Below, one piece after another: positions 1 to 5,260 of a DNA stretch of 5,260 nt. The DNA comes from Candidatus Kariarchaeota archaeon. Lineage in GTDB: Archaea > Asgardarchaeota > Heimdallarchaeia > Heimdallarchaeales > Kariarchaeaceae. The first letter of the stretch is position 1; each line of letters starts with the position of its first letter. A program made the translations under genes and the position numbers. The notes under the pieces were generated by a model. That model worked only from the letters and a program-made list of their open reading frames with translations, ran no database searches and was not told the DNA's origin. The stretch spans positions 1 to 5,260 of the forward strand of contig JAEOUB010000504.1 of assembly GCA_016839545.1 (NCBI GenBank). Direction: 5' to 3'.

Positions 1-1583
1 ATTCCGACCCGTTCATTGAAGGAAGCCCCCATTGCGGTCAGCATTATCGGTACTGAGGCAATAAGCATGCTCTTGAAAGTATTTGTTTCCATAACCACAT
101 CCCAGAACCTCTCATGGAAGACAATTGGAGATATCCAGCCTTCAAATGCACCATTGAGCAGCCAAAGCACGATGAGGATCAACTCGAAAATGAGATAAAC
201 CTTGGCAAGGTTTCGAAATACCACATTTGACCAGAGTCGCTTGGAGAAACGTACGAAGGAGGAAGTTTCAAGATCAGGGGTGGTTACTTCTGTTAATTGG
301 GCTTCCTCTACCTTTTCTCTTGCAAATGGGTTGGAGAAGAGTTTCTTCATCTCATCCCTGACATATCCCCCACTGCCCGGGATATTTCCTAGTCCCTCAG
401 CTATTCCTGAGAAGAATTTGATTATCCCTCGGCCCATGGATTGGAAAAATTCAATGATTAGTACAGGTCTCTGAACTATCTGGTAGAATGACTTGGAAAT
501 CTGAGGTGCAGCTGCATACAGTATAACTAATCCCTGAAAGACAAATACCAGATCTGCGGGAATATCTGTGTTGATATCCAAGCTCCCTTTACTCTGAGCA
601 AGAAAGCCAAAGATGAGTGCAGCACCTATAATGCTGAGGGGGTTATTCTGGCCAATCAGTGCCACTGCAATTCCGTCAAATCCAAGCGTACCCTCTGCAC
701 CAACGATAAACCGATATGGGAATGTTCCCATGGCATAGAATGCTCCTCCAAGTCCTGCCACACCACCGGATAGAGCTAGTGCCAGTATTGTAACCCGTTC
801 ATTATCAATTCCTGCTGCTTTTGCTGCCTGTGGGTTAAATCCAACAGCTCGGAGTTTAAATCCACCATTTGTCCTGAAAACAAATATGTACAGAATAATT
901 GCAACAATAATAGAATAGAAAAATGAATAATTGAAGAAATTAGATACTTCAGGGAATACCAATTGTATCCTGGCACTGTCCATTATTTGTTCGGTTTGAC
1001 CATACGCATCAGGTGATGACCTGTCAGTAAATGGCGAGAAACTACGGGAACCGACAAGAAATGTCACAGTTGCAGTAGCAATAAAATTCATCATGATAGT
1101 GACAATAACCTCATGGGCCCCTGTTTTCGCTTTCAGCCATCCAGGAATATATCCCCATCCAAATCCACCAAAGAAACCGATGATCATACAAAGAGATACC
1201 ATGATCAGCGGAATATCAAATATCGCCCAGCCCAGAGCAGGTGCAATAGAAGCAGCAAAAATTCCTGTGGCTGCTCCTCCCATTACCATTTGACCTTGAC
1301 CTCCAATATTGAATAGACCTGCTTGAAATGAGATAGCCACAGCCAAACCGGTCATAATAAGAGGTGAGGTCCAGTAAAGTACCTTAACAACATCCTTTGG
1401 ATTTGAAAGGATCTCCGAGACTGCAAATTTGAACAGTTCTCCTAGATTGATTTCAAAACCAATAATCCTCAAAATCAGAACAAAAAGAAGAACAGTCAAG
1501 AAACTGAGAAATATAGAAATCCCAATCATCAAGAGCGATTCTCTTCTGTCTCCACTACCCAATATTTCTGTACGTAAACTCAT
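1..1583 (-). CDS. Nucleoside ABC transporter permease, apparent YufP-YufQ fusion (3' end beyond left edge)
   Basis: This is an inner membrane-spanning subunit of a BMP-type nucleoside importer. At least 527 residues are visible and the frame stays open to the window edge. Translating the minus strand from ATG at 1583 gives the family motifs in order: GLFNIGGQGQ (89-98), GAHEVIVTIMMN (155-166), RAVGFNPQAAKAAGI (245-259) and GFDGIAVALIG (301-311). These are hallmarks of YufP/NupP/BmpC-like permeases. The first membrane segment is about residues 17-41, and the YufP-like part ends near residue 365, a normal full length. The frame then runs through a polar linker of roughly 85 residues (366-448) and a new membrane segment (463-476 and on). 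Next comes PIMLTAMGASFNERVG (512-527), which resembles the start of YufQ/NupQ permeases (…LLLAALGG.FSER.G…). I infer that one polypeptide carries both permease halves. The start overlaps the ATPase stop by ATGA and has a strong Shine-Dalgarno site. Family assignment is secure; the fusion rests on the first part of the second half only. Confidence 0.92.
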   Translation of the reverse strand, partial: MSLRTEILGSGDRRESLLMIGISIFLSFLTVLLFVLILRIIGFEINLGELFKFAVSEILSNPKDVVKVLYWTSPLIMTGLAVAISFQAGLFNIGGQGQMVMGGAATGIFAASIAPALGWAIFDIPLIMVSLCMIIGFFGGFGWGYIPGWLKAKTGAHEVIVTIMMNFIATATVTFLVGSRSFSPFTDRSSPDAYGQTEQIMDSARIQLVFPEVSNFFNYSFFYSIIVAIILYIFVFRTNGGFKLRAVGFNPQAAKAAGIDNERVTILALALSGGVAGLGGAFYAMGTFPYRFIVGAEGTLGFDGIAVALIGQNNPLSIIGAALIFGFLAQSKGSLDINTDIPADLVFVFQGLVILYAAAPQISKSFYQIVQRPVLIIEFFQSMGRGIIKFFSGIAEGLGNIPGSGGYVRDEMKKLFSNPFAREKVEEAQLTEVTTPDLETSSFVRFSKRLWSNVVFRNLAKVYLIFELILIVLWLLNGAFEGWISPIVFHERFWDVVMETNTFKSMLIASVPIMLTAMGASFNERVG

Positions 1584-3298
1584 GCAATAACCTCCTTGCC
1601 TTTACCTGCCGTCATTAATTCTGATATTTCCTCTGTGGTGAAATCAGCTAGATTTCCATATCCTACAATCTCTCCTTCATACATTACAATAATCTTGTCC
1701 GCCAGATTTAGGATCTCATCAAGGTCACTTGAAACCAAGAGAATGGCTTTGTTGTCATTTCTTCTTGATATCAATTCTTTATGCACCTCGGTCATTACTC
1801 CGATATCCACTCCTCTTGTAGGCTCTGCAGCGATGATTAAAGCAGGATCCTTGGCAAACTCACGACCTATAACCACTTTTTGTTGATTACCACCACTTAG
1901 ATTTTTTGCAAATGTGTTTTCAGAGGATGTCCGTATATCTAATTTCGAAATGATACTCTGAGTCAAGGTATTGATAAATTGAAATGGGAGTGAGACCCTA
2001 TCGATAGCCACCGACAGATAATGTCGAAATCTGCCGATTGGTTCATTTGGTATTTCTTTCTCCTCCAACTCAATTTTCTGATCCTCTTTGACCCGCTCAA
2101 GTCGGTCTTCCTCATATCCATGAAAACCTAACCAGACATTTTCAGTTAGAGCAAATTGCAGTATAAGTCCTTGTGTGGTTCGATCCTCTGGGATATATCC
2201 AATACCAAGAGTTAAAATCTCAAGAGTTGACAATTGAGTCAATTCTTGAACAATTTCATTATTTTGGAACTTAATCGTTCCTGATTCTGCCTTCCTTAGA
2301 CCCATGATTGTCTCAATCAATTCTGACTGTCCATTCCCCTGTACTCCAGCTATTCCAACGATCTCACCAGTTCTAACCTCAAACGAGGCGTCAGTAACGA
2401 TCCATTTGTCTTTCAGCATATCCTTGACGTTAACACCCTCTAAGGTAAGTACAGGTGTGTTTTCAGTGGACTCGATCCGGTCATATTGTTGTATTACTTT
2501 CCTTCCCACAACCATTTCAGCTAGGATTGGTAATGTAGCATCCTTCGGCAGAATCTCACCCACATATTTCCCTCGACGTAATGCAATGATCCGATCTGCA
2601 ACTGCAAGTGGTTCTCTAAGTTTGTGAGTGATGAAGATGATTGATTTGCCTCCCTCTTTCAACTTCCTAATAGTGGTGAAGAGTTCCTCAGCTTCCTTTG
2701 GCGTAAGTACAGCAGTCGGTTCGTCAAGAATAAGTAAATCAGCATCACGATACAGTTGTTTAATGATCTCAACTCTTTGCTTTAGTCCGACTGGAAGATC
2801 TTCAATTATTGCAGTGGGATCGATAGGTAATCCGAACTCGTTACTAATCCTTCTGATTTCATGTATTGCCTCGTTATCATTCAGAAATACCAATCCTGCA
2901 GTAATTTCTTTGCCCAGAGTGATATTATCTACAACTGTAAAAGGTTCAACAAGTTGAAAATGTTGATAGACCATACCAATTCCTAATTTCATTGCACTTC
3001 TAGGGTCTGAGATTACATATGGTGCAAGCTTATCTTCTCCACCTGCTCCGAACCATTGCCTGTTGACATATATCTCTCCACTGTCTGGCTGGTATAACCC
3101 TGATAGAATCTTCATGAGCGTTGATTTCCCCGCTCCGTTTTCTCCCAGAATGGCCAATACTTCCTGTTTTCTGACAGAAAATGACACGTTGTCAAGAGCT
3201 TTGACACCTGGAAAGGTTTTTGATACATTTCTAATACTGATTATTGTATCGTCAGAGTGTTTAGAGGCATTTTCAGCCTTATCTGAGGTTTCCAACAA
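1580..3298 (-). CDS. Nucleoside ABC transporter ATPase with two nucleotide-binding domains (YufO/NupO type)
   Basis: This cytoplasmic subunit powers the nucleoside importer and has 572 residues. Domain 1 has Walker A GENGAGKST (52-60), Q-loop YQHFQL (111-116), signature-like LPVGLKQRVE (168-177), Walker B LLILDEP (188-194) and the switch histidine H225. Domain 2 has a degenerate P-loop GVQGNGQSE (318-326, Gln instead of Lys), signature LSGGNQQK (467-474), and AAEPTRGVD (490-498) in place of a full Walker B; Ser-Ser replaces the switch histidine near 523-524. A catalytically weak second domain is normal for this RbsA/YufO-like family. Relatives are usually about 500-520 residues. The extra length lies in the N-terminus, in a loop around 80-103 and in a charged stretch around 394-450. 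The start is TTG at 3298 (a second TTG follows directly). The upstream frame holds no ATG before the TAG at 3341-3343, the first in-frame Met is far inside domain 1, and there is no clear Shine-Dalgarno site. The gene follows the binding protein by 97 bases. Confidence 0.93.
   Translation of the reverse strand: MLETSDKAENASKHSDDTIISIRNVSKTFPGVKALDNVSFSVRKQEVLAILGENGAGKSTLMKILSGLYQPDSGEIYVNRQWFGAGGEDKLAPYVISDPRSAMKLGIGMVYQHFQLVEPFTVVDNITLGKEITAGLVFLNDNEAIHEIRRISNEFGLPIDPTAIIEDLPVGLKQRVEIIKQLYRDADLLILDEPTAVLTPKEAEELFTTIRKLKEGGKSIIFITHKLREPLAVADRIIALRRGKYVGEILPKDATLPILAEMVVGRKVIQQYDRIESTENTPVLTLEGVNVKDMLKDKWIVTDASFEVRTGEIVGIAGVQGNGQSELIETIMGLRKAESGTIKFQNNEIVQELTQLSTLEILTLGIGYIPEDRTTQGLILQFALTENVWLGFHGYEEDRLERVKEDQKIELEEKEIPNEPIGRFRHYLSVAIDRVSLPFQFINTLTQSIISKLDIRTSSENTFAKNLSGGNQQKVVIGREFAKDPALIIAAEPTRGVDIGVMTEVHKELISRRNDNKAILLVSSDLDEILNLADKIIVMYEGEIVGYGNLADFTTEEISELMTAGKGKEVIA
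1591..1597 (-). promoter_or_regulatory. Shine-Dalgarno site of the permease gene
   Basis: The minus strand reads AAGGAGG, seven bases before the ATG at 1583. The site lies inside the last codons of the ATPase gene (Lys-Glu-Val). Together with the ATGA stop/start overlap it fixes the permease start and points to translational coupling of the two subunits. Confidence 0.85.
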
Positions 3299-3316
3299 TT
3301 TAGCAAATGAAGTGGA

Positions 3317-3324
3317 GTATAAAG
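3317..3324 (-). promoter_or_regulatory. Possible internal TATA box upstream of the ATPase gene
   Basis: The minus strand reads CTTTATAC, centred about 22-25 bases before the TTG codons at 3298 and 3295. If the host is an archaeon, this spacing would place transcription initiation at or next to the start codon. That would fit a leaderless message and the missing Shine-Dalgarno site. The surrounding 97-base gap (3299-3395) is AT-rich, so a chance match is quite possible. Confidence 0.3.
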
Positions 3325-3395
3325 CGATTTTGAGATTTTCCTAAATTTAATTGATTATTAAGATTGAATGTTTTGAATTAGTTTAGAATGCAAAA

Positions 3396-4571
3396 TTAGT
3401 TTCTTCTTCGGTTAATGACAGGAACTGCAAGCAGGAATGCCATCAAGGTAGGAACGATTGGAAGTGGAGCAGGATCAGGATTTGTATATTCTCCTTCTGG
3501 AATTGAATCAAGATCAGCAGCCACGACAAGGTCACCAGAAACGATCAATGCTTTGAGATCCTCTAGTACTTCACCTCGTGTTTTACCGTCTTCAAACTCT
3601 ACATCAAGTTCAGCATCAGTGTATGTCATATCAGAGATACCTACACCATCCTGTGCAAGACCGAGGGTTACTACACCAGATGCCCAGGATTCGGCAAAGA
3701 GAGCATCAATCTGAGATTTGATAGCAACATCAACACGCTTGATCATTGAGGTAAGAACGTTACCCTCGGAGAGGAAATCCTGATCGGAGTCTACACCGAT
3801 TGCCCAGTATTTGGTGTCACCACCTTCTGAGTTTCTTGCCTCTACTGCGTTGATCACACCGATACCGGTACCACCAGCGGCGGAGAAGATAACATCAAAA
3901 TCATTGTCCATGAAGGTATCACCGATTTGTGCACCACCGGAGAGGTCTCCCCAGGGATTTGCTGGGTCAGGTGAATAGACACCATCAACAACTACATCGG
4001 GGTTCATGTACTGTGCACCGTGTGAGAATCCAGCGTAGAACCTGTTGATTAGAGGAATATCAAGACCGCCGAGGAAAGCAACCTTGTTGGTTTCAGTGAC
4101 CATACCAGCCAGTGCACCAACGAGGAATGAACCCTCTTCTTCCTTGAATACTACAGAAGCAACATTGCTTTCTTCAACAACAGAGTCAATGATCATGAAG
4201 TTCACATCAGGGTTTGCGACTGCTGAAGCGTTGATACCGTCAAATGCTGAAAAACCAACACCAATGATGAGATCATACTCCTCATCAGATGATGCAAAGT
4301 CATCGATTGCAGTTGTGATATCAGTAAAAGTAGTACAACCACTGGCACATGCTTCATCAAAAGTGAAGGAATCACCATATTCTGTGGAGGCCTGTGTAAT
4401 ACCTGCCTTTGCTGCGTCATTGAATGACTGATCACCAAGTCCACCAGTTGAGTAGACGATGGCAATGTTTACTGAAGTAGCCTGGTCGAAAGACGCGGCT
4501 GCTGCAGTTCCTGAAAAGCTGGTAAGAAATACCAGAATCAGGGATAGGGATAGTAATTTCATTTTCTTCAT
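3396..4571 (-). CDS. BMP/PnrA-family nucleoside-binding protein with C-terminal membrane anchor
   Basis: This is the extracytoplasmic receptor that delivers nucleosides to the ABC permease; known relatives are PnrA of Treponema and BmpA-type receptors. Counting from ATG 4571 it has 391 residues. A signal peptide covers about 1-26: Lys-rich start, hydrophobic core 6-18, then SGTAAAA. It has no lipobox Cys. Family blocks follow: STGGLGDQSFNDAAKAG (41-57), FKEEEGSFLVGALAG (142-156), FLGGLDIPLINRFYAGF (166-182), VIFSAAGGTGIGVI (227-240), AIGVDSDQDFL (257-267) and LTSMIKRVDVAI (273-284). The C-terminus is a Pro/Asp linker, a hydrophobic segment (about 370-387) and RRRN, read as a membrane anchor. 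C75 and C79 could pair. The start is ATG 4571 because AGGTGA lies five bases upstream; an in-frame GTG at 4580 would add three residues but sits inside that site. The stop is TAA. The gene lies between udk and the ATPase, and its upstream region holds paired inverted repeats that may regulate it. Confidence 0.95.
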   Translation of the reverse strand: MKKMKLLSLSLILVFLTSFSGTAAAASFDQATSVNIAIVYSTGGLGDQSFNDAAKAGITQASTEYGDSFTFDEACASGCTTFTDITTAIDDFASSDEEYDLIIGVGFSAFDGINASAVANPDVNFMIIDSVVEESNVASVVFKEEEGSFLVGALAGMVTETNKVAFLGGLDIPLINRFYAGFSHGAQYMNPDVVVDGVYSPDPANPWGDLSGGAQIGDTFMDNDFDVIFSAAGGTGIGVINAVEARNSEGGDTKYWAIGVDSDQDFLSEGNVLTSMIKRVDVAIKSQIDALFAESWASGVVTLGLAQDGVGISDMTYTDAELDVEFEDGKTRGEVLEDLKALIVSGDLVVAADLDSIPEGEYTNPDPAPLPIVPTLMAFLLAVPVINRRRN

Positions 4572-4576
4572 ACTTT

Positions 4577-4582
4577 TCACCT
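4577..4582 (-). promoter_or_regulatory. Shine-Dalgarno site that decides the binding-protein start
   Basis: The minus strand reads AGGTGA, five bases before ATG 4571. The longer alternative starts with the GTG at 4580-4578, which is part of this site, so the ATG is the better start. The site lies one base beyond the end of a 17-base palindrome (4584-4600), so protein binding or RNA folding there could affect its use. Confidence 0.7.
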
Positions 4583-4583
4583 T

Positions 4584-4600
4584 TACAAGTCAGACTTGTA
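4584..4600. promoter_or_regulatory. 17-base perfect palindrome, candidate operator of the binding-protein gene
   Basis: The sequence TACAAGTCAGACTTGTA has two perfect 8-base arms around one central base. It ends just before the Shine-Dalgarno site of the nucleoside-binding protein and, if the TATA-like box at 4629-4638 is used, would lie just downstream of the transcription start. That is a typical place for a dimeric repressor to block transcription. In RNA the single-base loop makes a simple hairpin poor, so I favour a DNA operator. The regulator is not in the window. Confidence 0.55.
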
Positions 4601-4601
4601 G

Positions 4602-4621
4602 AGACGTTATGTTGCACGTCT
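4602..4621. promoter_or_regulatory. 20-base interrupted dyad next to the palindrome
   Basis: AGACGT (4602-4607) and ACGTCT (4616-4621) are perfect 6-base inverted arms separated by eight bases. The dyad is one base away from the palindrome at 4584-4600, and both fall between the TATA-like box and the Shine-Dalgarno site. The two dyads differ in arm sequence, so they may bind different proteins. Alternatively this one may form a short hairpin with an eight-base loop in the 5' leader. Confidence 0.4.
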
Positions 4622-4628
4622 GTTATGG

Positions 4629-4638
4629 TAATAAAAAG
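4629..4638 (-). promoter_or_regulatory. Candidate TATA box for the binding-protein gene
   Basis: The minus strand reads CTTTTTATTA. With archaeal spacing, transcription would begin about 26 bases downstream, near 4607, leaving a leader of about 35 bases that includes the palindrome and the Shine-Dalgarno site. The same T-rich run could instead end the udk transcript, since archaeal terminators are often oligo-T tracts. The sequence does not decide between the two. Confidence 0.4.
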
Positions 4639-4689
4639 AAATCTATGCTAGGGGAGCCAAATTGATTAATCTCTATTCCTCGAAAACAT

Positions 4690-4699
4690 TGAATATACC
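4690..4699 (-). promoter_or_regulatory. Second TATA-like element in the udk/binding-protein gap
   Basis: The minus strand reads GGTATATTCA, a better match to a canonical TATA core than the element at 4629-4638. It would put the transcription start near 4668 and give a leader of about 100 bases. It lies just after the udk stop. Either or both elements could be used, or neither if the host is bacterial. Confidence 0.3.
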
Positions 4700-4723
4700 C
4701 TTTCTTTAGTCAATATTTGAGTT

Positions 4724-5260
4724 TTATGCATTGTCATGAAGTTTTGCAACAATCAATTCAAATATGGAACTATGGTCTCTGTCTCCAGATAATATCATAT
4801 CTGCCTTCATTCTGTCTAGCAATACATGAGTATTTTGTGATGGACGAACCTGACTGAGATACTGATGAACTATCGACTCAAGACTTCTACCCCGTTCTTT
4901 CATATCACGTTCCATTCTGCGTATCAATCGGAGATCACGATCTAATTCTATGAAGACTTTCAGATCATAGAGCCTGTTACTTCCCTCAAATGATAATGAG
5001 AAAATTCCCTCTACAATCAACAGATCGGGCGGAGTGACGGTACGTATTTCGCCTGTTCTTGTATGTGTTGAAAAATCGTATACAGGTACATCCGTCACCT
5101 TTCCCAAAGATAATTGTTCTAAACATGTCTCAAATCCCTCGGCATCAATAGATTGTGGAAGATCATAGTTGACCTGGGATCTCATCTCCATAGTCATGTG
5201 GCTTAGGTCATGATAGAACTCATCTGTGCTTATCTTGGAAATCGTATATCCGTGCTTTTC
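4724..5260 (-). CDS. udk: Uridine kinase (uridine/cytidine kinase), N-terminus beyond right edge
   Basis: The enzyme phosphorylates uridine and cytidine to UMP and CMP in the cytoplasm, the first step of pyrimidine nucleoside salvage. 178 residues plus TAA are visible and the frame is open to the window edge. The ATG at 5197 is internal, because the upstream in-frame codons encode the conserved STDEFYHDLSH segment. Numbering from the first visible residue: DEFYHDLSH (13-21, with the probable catalytic Asp13), NYDLP (31-35), VYDFSTHTR (60-68, nucleoside-binding region), LIVEGIF (81-87), lid RRMERDMKERGRS (114-126) and HQYLSQVRP (132-140). These align well with the known E. coli Udk sequence. 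About 35-40 residues, including the P-loop GxSGSGKS region, lie outside the window. The C-terminal end looks complete. The gene is in the same orientation as the transporter, 152 bases upstream of the receptor gene, which supports a nucleoside substrate for the transporter. A phosphoribulokinase-like relative is the only realistic alternative. Confidence 0.9.
   Translation of the reverse strand, partial: EKHGYTISKISTDEFYHDLSHMTMEMRSQVNYDLPQSIDAEGFETCLEQLSLGKVTDVPVYDFSTHTRTGEIRTVTPPDLLIVEGIFSLSFEGSNRLYDLKVFIELDRDLRLIRRMERDMKERGRSLESIVHQYLSQVRPSQNTHVLLDRMKADMILSGDRDHSSIFELIVAKLHDNA

Noticed and set aside
776..976. Minus-strand open frame of 66 codons inside the permease
   Set aside because: It is a shifted-frame shadow of the permease, which carries conserved motifs on both sides (RAVGFNPQAA and GAHEVIVTIMMN) in an uninterrupted frame.
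1803..1829. Non-canonical Walker B, P-loop and switch residues in the second ATPase domain, considered as signs of a decaying gene
   Set aside because: Degeneration of the second domain (Gln in the P-loop, AAEPTRGVD, Ser in place of His) is the usual state in YufO/RbsA-like ATPases, and the frame and signature LSGGNQQK are intact.
3341..3386. Imperfect AT-rich inverted repeat CTAAA…TTTAG in the gap between binding protein and ATPase, and the direct repeat AATTAGTTT at 3376-3384 and 3394-3402
   Set aside because: The stem is AT-only with mismatches and a long loop, not followed by a T-run, and the direct repeat is nine bases of low-complexity sequence. Both are expected by chance in so AT-rich a spacer.
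4045..4431. Plus-strand open frame of 128 codons opposite the binding protein
   Set aside because: It is antisense to a gene with strong family motifs, its translation is Ser/Thr/Pro-rich with no recognisable domain, and no ribosome site supports it. The same reasoning removes the plus-strand frames at 2304-2627, 2628-2957, 3063-3344 and 3415-3714.
1..5260. Search for tRNA or rRNA genes, CRISPR repeats, transposases, attachment sites and toxin or defence genes
   Set aside because: Coding sequence fills nearly all of the window, the gaps are short, and I saw no repeat arrays, integrase or transposase motifs, or clover-leaf patterns.

Overview
The window holds one co-oriented minus-strand gene cluster for nucleoside uptake and salvage. 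In transcription order (right to left) it contains: the 3' part of a uridine kinase gene (udk, cut by the right edge); a BMP/PnrA-family nucleoside-binding protein; a tandem-domain ABC ATPase of the YufO/NupO type; and a large permease cut by the left edge. The permease continues past the normal end of a YufP/NupP-type subunit into the beginning of a YufQ/NupQ-type subunit, so it appears to be a natural fusion of the two membrane halves. The plus strand has no convincing gene; its open frames are antisense shadows.

Organism: probably an archaeon, possibly an Asgard lineage such as the Heimdall-type groups, but lineage is inference only. The binding protein has a Sec-type signal peptide without a lipobox cysteine and ends in a C-terminal transmembrane segment followed by Arg-Arg-Arg-Asn. 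This is how archaea often anchor solute-binding proteins, whereas bacterial BMP proteins are normally lipoproteins. The promoter regions hold archaeal-type TATA-like boxes, and one gene seems to use TTG with no Shine-Dalgarno site. Two other genes do have clear Shine-Dalgarno sites (AGGTGA and AAGGAGG). Base composition is moderately AT-rich.

Layout: udk (4724-5260, partial); a 152-base regulatory gap (4572-4723) with TATA-like boxes and two adjacent inverted repeats just before the binding-protein start; the binding protein (3396-4571); a 97-base AT-rich gap with a possible internal promoter; the ATPase (1580-3298); and the permease (1-1583), which overlaps the ATPase stop by ATGA and is probably translationally coupled to it.

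How it works together (inference from families): the surface-anchored receptor captures a nucleoside, the permease with the two-domain ATPase imports it, and the kinase phosphorylates uridine or cytidine to UMP or CMP and so traps it in the cell. The points most worth a second look are the permease fusion, the paired inverted repeats in front of the receptor gene, and the C-terminal membrane anchor of the receptor.
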